From the NCBI GenBank assembly GCA_029204225.1, contig CM055109.1, forward strand, positions 1,778,340-1,842,339: a DNA stretch of 64,000 bases, given 5' to 3'. This document shows, in pieces, positions 11,494-21,341 of this stretch. Both the position numbers and the translations under genes were made by a program. The stretch's first letter is position 1. Every line of letters starts with the position of its first letter. A model generated the notes under the pieces. The model did no database searches. It was not told the DNA's origin and was given only the letters and a program-made list of their open reading frames with translations. Origin of the DNA: Diphasiastrum complanatum. Its lineage: Eukaryota > Streptophyta > Lycopodiopsida > Lycopodiales > Lycopodiaceae.

Positions 11494-12316
11494 TTCCTGA
11501 TGAATATGACGAAGCTCAATTTTTGCGAAATTTGCGACACTGTTCACATTTCATCCAACTCGCTAATTCTAGTTTTGAAACTTTGAAAAATCCAACACTT
11601 TTGTTCCATCATTTACCTTCAAAAAATTTGCAAAAAAAAAATCGAAATTTTTGCTAGTACGTTGCACATTTATTTGCCACATCAAATTTTTTCCACCATG
11701 TTGTCAGCATATGAGAAATACGTGAAAAACTCGACATCTTCGCTTCATCAATAAGTCACTGTTTTTGTGAAAGCAAAAATTTCGACTCTTAAACCTTCGC
11801 ATTTTTCGGGATTCCTTTTGGCACTTTACTTGCTTGAATTCATTTCCCATTCATGATTATTTTCACGAAAATGCCGACACTTTGCAAATTTCGCTCATAT
11901 GTTTCAACAAAAAAAACGACAATCTTCATTGCCAATATCATATACATTGTTTCATAGATTGTTTGTACTGTTTATTTTTGCACTCCAATACTCATGAATA
12001 TTGAGCTGAACTTTTGCGAACTGAGCGAGGCATTTATGTATTTTATTAACTTATTTTATTTATTTTTAATTTTTTTTAGGACTAGATACTTTAGTCTTGA
12101 GATTGTACCTTCAAAATAAGGACACACTTTCATTAAATACTTGTCTAATCTGTCGATATATCATCAATACACCGAATACCTTAAACACTTCTGTTTTTCG
12201 TTTTTCTCTTCCATCATTCTTTGCTTCCCATTTTCGCAATTCTTATGATTTGCTCTTTTTCGCCATCACTAGTTCACTAATACTACTGCCATGGCCATTA
12301 TTTTCAAATCGCATCT
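11494..12316 (+). promoter_or_regulatory. GyA leader between pol and ORF3, copy 1, with splice-acceptor-like tract
   Basis: No coding frame is convincing. The stretch is rich in tttttgcgaaa and gcgacact words. At 12050-12079 a pyrimidine/T-rich tract ends in TTTTTTTAG, an excellent plant 3' splice site; an equivalent lies at 14274-14275 in copy 2. The copy ends a few codons after an ATG (12291) in the same gccATGG context that starts ORF3 in copy 2. Homology to copy 2 stops at about 12316. This is a candidate leader for a spliced ORF3 mRNA; splicing is inference. Confidence 0.5.
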
Positions 12317-12349
12317 CAGCAGTTCTATATGCCTATTAAACAGATGGTA

Positions 12350-12925
12350 AATTCTGATTCCAATCAAAAGAATGTGCTTCTGTCACTTTATTCAGAATTT
12401 TGCACAAAATTCCATTTGCTCTCTCAATAAGTCCATTCGCTTTAGGATTATATGGAGTGGTTTAACGATGTGTGACAGAAAATATGATAATATAGCCTCA
12501 ATGGTCTGGTTAAGGAAGTAGGTTCCCATGTCACTAACGAGTTCTAAGGGACATCCATAATGTGTGATAATATTTTGGAATAAAAACTTTGCTACAATCT
12601 TAGCATCATTTTTAATTGTGGCTTCGGCCTCCACCATTTTGGTAGCATAATCCGTAGCAACAAGGATGTAATGTCGACGGGTACGAGTGGTTGGTTTGAT
12701 TGGCTCTACAAAGTCTATCCCCCACTTCTCAAAAGGTGCCAAGGGAATAATCCGTGTAAATGGCCAATGTGTCGTGCAGCTGGGTTTCCCCACATTCTCT
12801 GGCACACATCACATTTTTGAATAAACAATTTGACATCTCTATAGACGTAGGCCACCAATACTTAACATTAAGGATCTTTCTTGCAGTATTTTTAAGAGCA
12901 TAGTGACCCCCCGGTTTTCTCCTGC
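12350..12925 (-). pseudogene. int: Inverted duplicate of GyA integrase core
   Basis: On the minus strand 12805-12392 is open for 137 codons and holds F-E-K-W-G-I-D-F-V-E-P and L-E-L-V-S-D-M-G-T-Y-F, with more sequence beyond the point where the plus copy stops. The zinc-finger end (G-G-H-Y-A-L-K-N) lies near 12900. It aligns with 10440-11012 in reverse. It abuts an inverted piece of ORF3 at about 12926, an order not found in the plus-strand element. Confidence 0.85.
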
Positions 12926-13440
12926 ACAATCAAGACTCCAGCATGCATACATAAAATTTCAAACTGTAATCTGAGCCTTGAATATTGTTGATCTTTTATC
13001 AATTTACAGAATTGCTTGAAAGCAATCTGTCCAAATGCAATATGCTCACCGTTTAAGGCTCTCATATCTCACTTTTTTGTTGGAAATGATATACTCTTGC
13101 TCCGGTAAGAAGATTGAAGCAAGAGCAAAGCGAACGAAACTCTTGAGATTTGGATCTCTGATATAAGACAACTTATATCCTCTCTTCTCAAGGTATGCTT
13201 CCTCTTGTAGTCGGGCCTTGTAACTGGAATTGTGCCGTCAATAGACAAGCCTAATGCACGACAATAGAAATTTTCAGAAATAACAATCTCCTGATTGCGG
13301 ACGATACTATGAACATGTCCGTCATCGATTTCATTAATATTTCTAATGAATTCATGACAAAGTTCCGTTAGAATGACTGAAGGATCAAATTGGAGTAATC
13401 TGTCAATCCGAGCTCTAACAGCAAAGGGTTGTAAAACTAG
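12926..13440 (-). pseudogene. Inverted duplicate of GyA ORF3 N-terminal part
   Basis: On the minus strand this matches 14527-15097 of ORF3: the V-I-L-T-E-L-C-H-E-F-I-R-N, S-E-N-F-Y-C-R-A-L-G and H-I-A-F-G-Q-I-A-F-K-Q-F segments are readable across frameshifts. It lacks two short insertions of the plus copy, including a cgctt triplication near 14862. Because both copies keep recognisable protein similarity, they help define the ORF3 reading frame. Confidence 0.8.
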
Positions 13441-14491
13441 TAAGAAAAAATTAAACGAGGAGACTACATGCTTCTATATGACAACAGACACATGTTGTTT
13501 CCTGGGAAATTACATACCAGATGTATGGGACCTTACAAAGTCATAGAAGTTTTTAACAATGGATCATTACAGTTAGTCAATCTCGAAGGACATTTTCTTG
13601 ATACTCTACTAAATGGATCAAGAGTGAAGCGCTACTATGACTAATTCCTGATTAATGTAATGAAGTTCAGATTTTTGCAAAAAACACAAAATTTGTGACA
13701 CTGTTCACACTTCATCCAATTTGTTAATTCCAATTTTGAAACTGCAAAAAATCTAACATTTTCGCTAGTACGTTGCACATTCATTTGCCACGTCAATTTG
13801 TTTCCCCATGTTTTTAGCATACAAGAAAAATGCAAAAAAATCTGACACCTTTGCTTCATCAATAGTGCCCACTGTATTTTTGCGAAAAATGCGACACTAT
13901 TTTGGAGTTTGCTATGTTAAGTAAATCCATCATTCTGGGAAAGCGAAAATTGTGACACTTGAACCTTCGCATTTTTCGAGATTTTTCTGGCACTTGACTT
14001 GCTTAAATTCATTTACCATTCATACTTGTCATCTTTATTTTTGCGAAAATGCCAACACTTCAGCCTCCGCAAATTTTGCTCATACATTTCAATGAAAAAA
14101 AGCGATAGTCTTCGCCGCCAATATCATATGCATTGTTTCATAGACTATGTATACTATTTATTTTCGCAGTTCAATACTCATGAATACCGAGCTGAACTTT
14201 TGCGGACTGAGGGAAGCATTTTTGTATTTTATTTATTATTATTTTTTTATTATTTTTATTTTTATTTTCTATTAGGATTAGATATTTTATTCTTGAGTCT
14301 GTATTTTCAAAAGTAAGGACACACTTTTGTTAAGTATCAGTCTAATCCGTTGATATATCATGAGTACATCGAACACCTCGAACACTTCTATTTTTTGTTT
14401 TTCTCTTCCATCACTCTTTGCTTCCTGTTTTCGCAATCCTTACGATCAAGTTTCTTTTTTCTGCCATCGCTAGTTCACTAATACTATTGCC
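13441..14491 (+). repeat. Direct duplicate: GyA pol end plus ORF3 leader, copy 2
   Basis: This is a direct repeat of 11283-12316. Its first 200 bases encode the integrase tail (stop near 13643); the rest is the non-coding leader. The leader keeps the tttttgcgaaa and gcgacact words and the long T-rich tract ending in CTATTAG (14274-14275). The duplicate is continuous with the ATG of ORF3 at 14492, which shows the original order pol - leader - ORF3. Confidence 0.8.
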
Positions 14492-15250
14492 ATGGCTATC
14501 GTTTTCAAAACGCATCCTAAACCAGTGCCACTAGTTTTACAACCCTTTGTTGTTAGAGCTCGGATTGATGGATTACTTCAATTTGATCCTTCAGTCATTC
14601 TAATGAATCTTTGTCATGAATTTATTAGAAATATTGATGAGACTGATGATGGACATCTTCGTAGTATCGTCCGCAATCAGGAGGTTGTTATTTCTGAAAG
14701 TTTTTATTGTCGTGCATTAGGCTTGCCTATTGATGGCACAATTCCAGTTACAAAGCTCGACTACATTACTAGAAGTGGAGCTTTTAAGGAGAAAGCATAC
14801 CTTGAGAAGAGGGAATAGAAGCTATCTTATATCAGAGACTCGAATCTCAAGAGTTTTGTTCGCTTCGCTTCGCTTCGCTCTTGCTTCCATCTATTTATCG
14901 GAGCAAGAGTATACCATTTCAAATAAAAACATGCGATACATGCTGAGAGCTTTAGAGGGAGAACACATTGCATTCAGCCAAATTGTTTTTAAGCAATTTC
15001 TGTAAATTGACAAAGGATCAACAATATTCCAGGCTTGGATTACAAAGTGGAATTTTATGTATGCATGTTGGAGTCTTGATTGTGCAGGAGAATATCAGGA
15101 TAGCTCCGGTGCATCAAGTAGCAGATTTAACCATTGAAGAAGCTGACTTTCAGATGCAGACATTGAAAGTGACCTCAACTGAACTTGCCAAATCATCATC
15201 GTCAACACAGAAGAATACAAGTTCAATGAGAGGATCTTCTCCTTCATCAT
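14492..15250 (+). pseudogene. GyA ORF3, N-terminal part (unknown family)
   Basis: The ATG at 14492 has a strong gccATGGc context. The first frame runs to 14818 and includes L-Q-F-D-P-S-V-I-L-M-N-L-C-H-E-F and S-F-Y-C-R-A-L-G-L-P-I-D-G. Frameshifts near 14810 and 15000 move the reading to two further frames, with M-R-Y-M-L-R-A-L-E-G-E-H-I-A-F and Q-Y-S-R-L-G-L-Q-S-G, then a serine-rich S-S-S-S-T-Q-K-N-T segment, closed by TAG at 15250. No transmembrane segment or signal peptide is seen, so an envelope role is not supported. I do not recognise the family. Position 0.85 kb after pol and the inverted copy at 12926-13440 tie it to GyA rather than to a host gene. Confidence 0.65.
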
Positions 15251-15832
15251 AGTACAAGGCAATCTCTAGTAGTGAAGAAATACAAAAAGTATTCAGAAAA
15301 GACTCCGAAGCAGCTGCTGATCCTAAGCCAATGTGGGAAGACATTTTCGCTAGAGATACCACAAGAAGAGCAGAAAGTTTCTGCTATCAATCCATAATAG
15401 GATGATGATGATATTGAGTCGCCAGTCCAATGTAGGACAATCCAACAATTTTGTAAATGAAAATGCATTGCTCAAGCAACAGATCTAGACCCTACATGCT
15501 TCTCTACAAGAAGAAAGGCATGTGCAGGCTACTCTACAAAGCACCAACAAGGAGCTGAAAGACATTGCTGACAAGGATAGCGCTGAAGCAAACCAGAAGC
15601 AGCTATAGGACTCTGTTGTCCACAACTATAGAATTCCACAAACATGCTAAACAAAGACAACAAAATTTATAAGAGACAAGCTGAGGAGACAATCTTATGG
15701 CGAATAAGCATCGAAGTAATGCTTGGAGCATGTGTATCTCACAGCAAATACGGAATTGATCAGATAGCTTGGAAGGGTATCCAAGAGAGGATCATCCAAA
15801 TCTTCCAGTCATAGACTTATCTCCAACAACAG
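15251..15832 (+). pseudogene. GyA ORF3, middle part, coiled-coil-like and broken
   Basis: Reading on past the TAG at 15250 gives charged segments with several stops: S-S-S-E-E-I-Q-K-V-F-R-K-D, then Q-E-E-R-H-V-Q-A-T-L-Q near 15510, N-K-E-L-K-D-I-A-D-K, and later G-I-Q-E-R-I-I-Q-I-F-Q-S near 15785. The heptad-like spacing of L, I and A among E, K and Q suggests a coiled coil. Repeated stops (for example 15488, 15607, 15811) show decay. No catalytic motif is visible. Confidence 0.5.
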
Positions 15833-16117
15833 ATGGCTGCCTACGAAAAATTGAAAGAAGAGCTGGAAGAGACAAAATTTCATTCATGTCAGATTCAGAT
15901 TCCTGAAGAAGAATCTATTGAGCAAAAAGAACAGTCGATGCAAACGGATGCGCTAGTCCATGATAAATCAGACAAGGCCATCCAGACTGATTCAGTTTTC
16001 AAACAAATCCACAGAGATCAAGCAGTGCAGACTAATGTCGAGGATGTCGAGAAGCTGAAACCAATTGCCGAAGCTGTTATAGTAGAACAACCGACCTTAG
16101 CAATGATTCTGCAGTAG
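15833..16117 (+). pseudogene. GyA ORF3, C-terminal acidic part with three QTD/QTN motifs
   Basis: This 94-codon frame begins with a short helical charged stretch (residues 4-15, K-L-K-E-E-L-E-E) and then has three evenly spaced motifs: S-M-Q-T-D (residues 35-39), D-K-A-I-Q-T-D (47-53) and D-Q-A-V-Q-T-N (62-68), 14 to 15 residues apart. The middle one matches the known consensus for binding dynein light chain LC8 (D-K-x-I/V/T-Q-T-D/E), and the others fit partly. The frame ends in TAG (16115-16117, probably from CAG) and is open beyond it. The interaction is inference from the motif only. Confidence 0.6.
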
Positions 16118-16553
16118 AGCGAAGCTTCACCAAGTGGCAATGTAAAGAGGAAAAATAAGGTAGTCTACTCACTACTAAGTAAAATCAAAATTTACTACAT
16201 TTTAGCAGGAACTGACCACCTTCTTACCTCCTCTGTTTATTCTAGAACTCCAATGGAGAATGAATTGCCTAATTTTGCCAAAACTTTTTGGTTACACCAA
16301 AGAACAATGGGAAAGTCCTTGGACTTTCTCTACTCTTAAGAAGTTTTGGGCCAAACTAACAACACACCAAAATGGTATCTTGGCCTTGGCCATTGTTCAG
16401 AATAAGTTCAATGTGCCAATAAACTACATCCATGTTGTTATAGGATGTTTGTATATATATATATATCCTTGAATATTTGAAAAAATTTGAAAACACAATT
16501 TTTCCTACTCTGGACGAGTATGTGGATAAATTGAAAACAATAAACCCCCCCTC
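16118..16553 (+). pseudogene. GyA ORF3 continuation to the breakpoint
   Basis: After the TAG the same frame continues with a K-R-K-N-K basic patch and stays open to about 16320. A one-base shift near 16285 moves to the frame F-G-Y-T-K-E-Q-W-E-S-P-W-T-F-S-T and K-F-W-A-K-L, which runs into a short (TA)n tract at 16450-16468. A length change there shifts to L-E-Y-L-K-K-F-E-N-T-I-F. Coding-like sequence stops at about 16553, where the minus-strand CoA copia begins. The true C-terminus and the GyA 3' LTR are therefore missing. Confidence 0.5.
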
Positions 16554-17130
16554 TTTGGTTGCATTTGTGATAGCTATGTACTTGGATTCCATTGATGATA
16601 ATGCAACCGAGGTATGCTTCCAGCTGTTCCATGAGGTTGGGCCTTGGTTGTATAGAAATACAGATCTAGAAGTTGATTTTCTAGTATCGATATCTCCTGC
16701 CCAATGGCTTCAAAGATATTGGTAGTTTGGCTATCTCCGTAGTAAATGTTGAGAGTTTTCGTTGTCTGAATGTACTTCATGGCCTTTGTTGGCACTTTCC
16801 AATGAGTTAAGCCTGAATTTGATAGGAACTGGCTAATTGTACTGATCGAATATGCAAGGTTTGGTCGCGTATAGATCATTGCGTGCATCAATGAGCCAAT
16901 GATGGATTGAAATGGGTAGCACTTTCTTCTTTGATGGTTCCGTTGAGGAAAGCTGTCTGGACATCCATCTGGTGGACTTCAAAGTCTGCTACGACTGCAA
17001 AGGAGAGAAGTAGGCGGATTGAAGCATGTTTAACAACTAGGTTGAAGGTTTAAGAATAATTCAGATCTGGAATCTGGGAAAAGCCTTTAGCGACTAGCCT
17101 AGCCTTGTAACGATCTTTTGATAAAACATC
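16554..17130 (-). pseudogene. pol: CoA copia copy a: RT and RNase H remnants
   Basis: On the minus strand 16891-16574 reads M-I-Y-T-R-P-N-L-A-Y-S-I-S-T-I-S-Q-F, the late RT region, then into RNase H. The part near 16920-17110 gives earlier RT (T-A-F-L-N-G-T-I). The middle of RT with YVDD is deleted, and the RNase H end, PPT and 3' LTR are cut off at 16553. It aligns with 37500-38570 of copy b. Confidence 0.8.
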
Positions 17131-17960
17131 TTCTAATCAAGAGATAGTTTTTTTCGTTCAGCTATACCATTGGACTGAGGTGAGCAAATGGTTGTAAATT
17201 GTTGATGTATCTCGTTGGCCTTGCAGAACTCCTTGAATTCCGTGGAGGTATACTCTCCCCCTCCATCTGTTCGTAGAGACTTGATCTTCCTCTGGGTCTA
17301 GTTTTCTGCAAATGTCTTGAACCGTTTCAAGAACTTAAATGCTTCAGATTTGTTCTTCATAAAGTAGGTAGCAGTCCTTCGAGAGAAGTCATTGATGAAG
17401 GTTAGAAAATAGAGAGCTCTCCCTGTTGAAGTAGTCTGCATCGGGCCACAAATGACATTGTGTACAAGGTCAAGCAAGCCCTTGGATGTATGAACTAAGT
17501 CTGAAGTGAAGGGGCTTCTAGCATGCTTGCTGATAATACAGCTTTCGCATGGAAAAGTAGGCTTGCTGACAGATGGCAGATCTTGTACTAGACTTTGAAT
17601 AGACATTTGCTAGATACTATTGAAATTGAGGTGGCCAAGTTTGAAATTCCACAACATATCAATTGATTCAGAATTGGTTGTGTGAAGAGCTTGACTATTA
17701 GAAGAGTAGCAGTAGATGAGTTTGTAAAGATAGCCACTTATTCTTCCATAGGCTAGAACCTTCCGGGATTTGTCAAAAATTGTGCAGTCTTCTATATCGA
17801 ATTTGACTCTTCGACTTGATTTGGTGATTCTGCTAACTGAGAGTAGATTCTTGGTCAGATTTGGAATGTGGAGAATGTTGGACAGCAACTTGACTTCACC
17901 TCTCTAAGATTCAACTCTGATTGTTCCTTCACCTTTGATTGAATGTGATGAGTTGTCTCC
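17131..17960 (-). pseudogene. int: CoA copy a: integrase finger and core, pre-integrase segment
   Basis: The minus frame 17888-17610 has the protease-to-integrase linker (L-S-N-I-L-H-I-P-N-L-T-K-N-L-L-S-V-S and L-G-H-L-N-F). The frame 17606-17298 has the zinc-finger cysteines (P-C-E-S-C-I-I-S-K-H), then the core start (D-L-V-H-N-V-I-C-G-P-M-Q, with the usual D-I-C altered to N-V-I-C, losing the first catalytic Asp) and F-L-T-F-I-N-D-F-S-R. The part 17298-17131 gives the second Asp region and the N-G-I-A-E end, with stops. Copy b at 38939-40162 is a better preserved homologue. Confidence 0.85.
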
Positions 17961-18780
17961 AAGTTGCACAAATCTTGTATGGGTGAATGACTTGTACTCC
18001 TTGAACCAGTCTTGATGGTGAGTCCTGTTGTTTTCCAACTTTGGTCATAAAAGAAGCTTTAACTTCCTCTTGTTGCTGAATTGAGTGACTGTTGTAGCAC
18101 TGTGTGCTTGTTGTTGGAACTACTTCTTCTTTTCGTTGTTGTACTTCAAAGTTTGGCAGTCCTTGATTTCGTGGCCAGTCCTCTTACAATGTCTACTAAA
18201 TAGTTTTTTCATTGGTTGGAATGATGAAGAACTTGAATTCGATCCTGAACCAAAATTTGGTCCAGATTGCATGTTGCTCTTCTTGTCAGTATAACCAGAC
18301 TTTGTAGATCTCTTGGATCTAAACTTCTGATTTTTTGAATATAGAACTTGAGGATCCGATCTTGAGCCTGAGGAGGATGTTGATCTTCTGATCTTCCCTT
18401 GTAGAAGCAGCAATATTACTCTTGATAGAGTGAGGTGCTCCTGGGTAGAAATTTCCATTACCCAATTTTGGTAGGCTTCAGGTAGACTCAATAATAGAGT
18501 CAATAGTGCATCGAAATCTTCTATGACTCAGCCAATTACAATCATCTGCTCCATAAGATTTTTGAACGTTTTGAGATGACTAGAGACACTTTCTATGTTA
18601 GACATCCTCAAGGTGAAAAATTTCTTCCTCAAGTGTAACTTGGAAGTCACATCTCTGATATCGTAAAGGGTTTCTAAGATGTCTCATGCATTCTTAGCAG
18701 TCTGAACAGCACGTATGTGGCTGATCTGAGTATCCTTGATGTTGAGGGTGATCATGGCAAATGCTTTGCCATCTCTCAGT
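17961..18780 (-). pseudogene. gag: CoA copy a: gag with CCHC-like knuckle
   Basis: The minus frame 18503-18120 carries a UBN2-type copia Gag: L-L-S-L-P-E-A-Y-Q-N-W-V-M, H-L-T-L-S-R-V-I-L-L-L, then an S/K-rich region and a knuckle-like H-C-K-R-T-G-H-E-I-K-D-C in which the first Cys is changed. The part 18504-18780 continues into the Gag N-terminal half with stops. Gag is cut at about 18780 and joined directly to the LTR, so the start codon, leader and PBS are deleted. Confidence 0.8.
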
Positions 18781-19404
18781 ACAAAGTGGGTAACCGCCTT
18801 TGGGATATTTTAGCGGTCCAGCTATTTCTAGGGTTTATGATAAGTTGGTGACGTCGGTCTGCCACTATTGGAGAAAACCCGAAAAATACGAAGGTGCTTT
18901 TAAAACGAAGACAAGAAAATATGAAAAACCCGACAGTGTGTTTAACATAAAGTTTGGTCACAGTGTCGCGTTTTTTTCCAAAAGTGCAAAAAAGACGACA
19001 ATGCCTAAAAACGATTAAGTCACAAAAATCCCTAAGGCAAAAAGATGAAAAACCCAAAGTGTCGCTTTTTCCCGACAGTGCAAAAAAGGCGACAATGCCT
19101 AAGAACAATTAAGGCATAAAAACCCTAAGTTGCGAAGAAGACGCCAAGTGAGAAAAAGATGACAAATGCGAAAAAGACGACAGTGCCTAAAAACGATTAA
19201 GGCACAAAATTCTTAAAGGTGTGAAAAAGGAAAAAAACCTGAAGTCTCGCTTTTTCCCGACAATGCTAAAAAAATGTTTTAAAATAAAAACAAAGAGTAT
19301 TTAGGAATGCGAAGGTCCGAACTATGTTGTCGGCCTTCGGCTGTTTTTCAAGATGCTCATTACTTGAACGATTTTGTTTAAGACTGAGCATAAGAAATCG
19401 AACA
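18781..19404 (-). mobile_element. CoA copy a: 5' LTR, partial
   Basis: The outer edge is the plus-strand ...gaaatcgaACA at 19404, matching the TGTTAGATTTC start of the copy c LTR (50520) in reverse. The inner edge at 18781 lies inside the LTR (the ctttgtac word of 51095), so the last 95 or so LTR bases and the PBS are lost. The interior is a degenerate tandem array, about 110-bp spacing, of words such as gcgaaaaagacgacagtgcc and cgattaaggcac. Confidence 0.85.
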
Positions 19405-19464
19405 ACCTTGACACATTGGCTAAATAGATTCCAACCATCCTACACTATCAAACAAATACAATGG
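19405..19464 (+). pseudogene. Left part of the copia split by CoB
   Basis: These 60 bases match, in reverse, 32078-32133, where they run without interruption into the counterpart of 24487 onward. They are therefore the left flank of the CoB insertion. The last five bases (AATGG, 19460-19464) are the target site duplication. Confidence 0.8.
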
Positions 19465-20163
19465 TGTTGAATTCACACGTGTGGATTGTCCACAACATGT
19501 ACTTGTGATCTCCTAAGGTGTGTAGATGCATGAAGATCAAGACTAGATTGAGATTCAAGATCAATCTTAGATCCTATGGCAAAAACACACTACTACATGC
19601 ATTCCATCATTTCCAACTCTCACTCACACGTGTGGGAAGTATTCAAAAAATAATCTAAGTAAAAACAAGCTGCTCTCCTCGGGTAGAGAGAGAAAGCTAG
19701 AAATCCAATAACTCACAAAATCCATAAAATCACCAAATCAATTAGATCCAAAATGAGGAGTTATACTAGTAGATCCACGAGCTACCACTATGCTTAACTA
19801 TGATTGGACCATACTTTGTGAACTCTTGATCCTATTGGACCATTGATCCATGCACCTCTTAATTCTATTGGACTATATTCAAGCACACCTCAATTTCCTA
19901 TTGGACCTCACAAGGTTCCACCTCTAAATCCTATTGGACCTCTTGGAATTCATCAAACAAAAGCTTTACACTTGTCTACACTCTAATTGGCACGTGTTTA
20001 GCCTCTTACTCTATTTTGGCTCAATAGTGACATTACAAGTGGAAATGCATAATTTGCCATCTATGCCAAATTTATTCCTATCAACATCCTACACCTAGCT
20101 GCTTGATGTAAAAAACATAAGCCCCCTATATCTAACATAGATAATCTTTTTCAATTCTTCACA
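19465..20163 (-). repeat. CoB 3' LTR (699 bp)
   Basis: It begins TGTTGAATTC and ends CTTCACA on the plus strand, next to a polypurine tract of the minus strand (ctcctcctaaaaaat, 20164-20178). It is highly similar to 23746-24481. The right LTR has about 32 extra bases in a gagagag/agctctc zone near 23968-24000 and a 5-base insertion near 24075. Three ACGTG cores (near 19478, 19626 and 19988) could serve G-box/ABRE-type factors; that function is inference. Confidence 0.95.
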
Positions 20164-20179
20164 CTCCTCCTAAAAAATT

Positions 20180-21341
20180 ATCTACAAAGATTTGGGCATT
20201 GATCTTGATATAACTCCAAGATTAGATCTATGCTTGACGAAAGCACTTTTGCTCAAAGGCTTGGTGAGTAGATCGGCAATACAAGAAGACGAGTTGACAT
20301 GCTCCAAATAGATTTCTCCTCCAATAAGCTTTTCTCTCACAAAATGGTGTGCCACTTCTATGTGCTTGCTTCTTGCATGAAATATGGGATTATTGGCAAG
20401 AGCTTGGGCCGAGATGTTATCACACTTGATCATTGGTAGATCATCCTCCTTGATGCACTTTAGCTCCATTAATAACCTCTTGATCCAAAGCACTTCTTTG
20501 GTAGTTGTAGTGAGTGCTTTGTACTCGGCCTCACATGAAGAGAGAGATATAGTATCTTGCTTTTTGGAAAGCCAAGATATTAGATTGCCTCCAAGAAAGA
20601 TAGTGTATGCACTAATAGACTTTCAATCCATCTTGTCACTTGCAAAGTCCGAATCCGAGTAGCCAATAATGGATAGATCTTCACTTTTATAGAGTAGACC
20701 ATAATCACAAGATGAGATACATATCTTAGAGTCCTCTTGGCCATCTTCCAATGATGGATCTTAGGATCTTGCATAAACTGACTCAATTTGTGCACACAAA
20801 AACTTAGATCGGGCCTAGTAATGATAAGCCAAATCAAGGAGCCTACAAGACTCCTAAAAAGTGTGATGTCCTCAAAGGATCTTTCATCACCTTTATTAGG
20901 ATCTTTTACAATTTGCTCCATTGCTCCTCCTCAAGATAACCATTTAGAAAAGCATTGGATACATCTAATTGGAACACCTTCCACTTGAAAAATCAAGCAA
21001 GAGAAATAAGAATTCTTATTGTCACCATCTTTGCAATGGGTGCAAAGGTCTCCTCATAATCAAGACCATGGATCTGAGCAAATCCTTTGGCACATAATCT
21101 TGCTTTATGCTTGTTGATGGTGCCATCATGATTGAGGATCCACAAGCTCCTAAGTATTGTTGTTGATCAATGCATCATACTCTTGCTTCATGGCATCATA
21201 CCACTCCTTGGTATTGAGTGTCTCTTGTACATTCTTTGGCTCTTCATGAGAGACATAAAAAACATAATTAGTGGAATCAAGATCCACTTGTTTGCCTTTG
21301 TCAACATATGAGAGCCTCTTAGGCTCGGATCTATCTCTCAT
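20180..21341 (-). pseudogene. pol: CoB RNase H and truncated RT
   Basis: The minus frame 20493-20182 is the RNase H end: L-W-I-K-R-L-L-M-E-L, D-N-I-S-A-Q-A-L-A-N-N-P-I-F-H-A-R, A-D-L-L-T-K-P-L. The frame 20921-20580 is late RT to RNase H: S-L-V-G-S-L-I-W-L, T-R-P-D-L-S-F-C-V. The part 21341-20940 is the linker and RT N-terminus: E-W-Y-D-A-M-K-Q-E-Y, and F-L-N-G on the minus strand near 20950. The RT palm between these pieces, including YVDD, is missing. Several stops interrupt the reading. Confidence 0.9.

Noticed and set aside
14492-15250. ORF3 as a retroviral-type envelope gene
   Set aside because: No signal peptide, transmembrane segment or cleavage site is visible, and the C-terminal part looks like a soluble coiled-coil protein.
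16160-16208. A GT...AG segment with a pyrimidine-A branch-like word inside ORF3
   Set aside because: Only 49 bp, shorter than normal plant introns, and the frame is open straight through it, so no intron is needed.
18776-19108. A 110-codon minus-strand frame and its plus-strand partner
   Set aside because: Both lie inside the CoA LTR; copy c repeats the same frame as LTR sequence.
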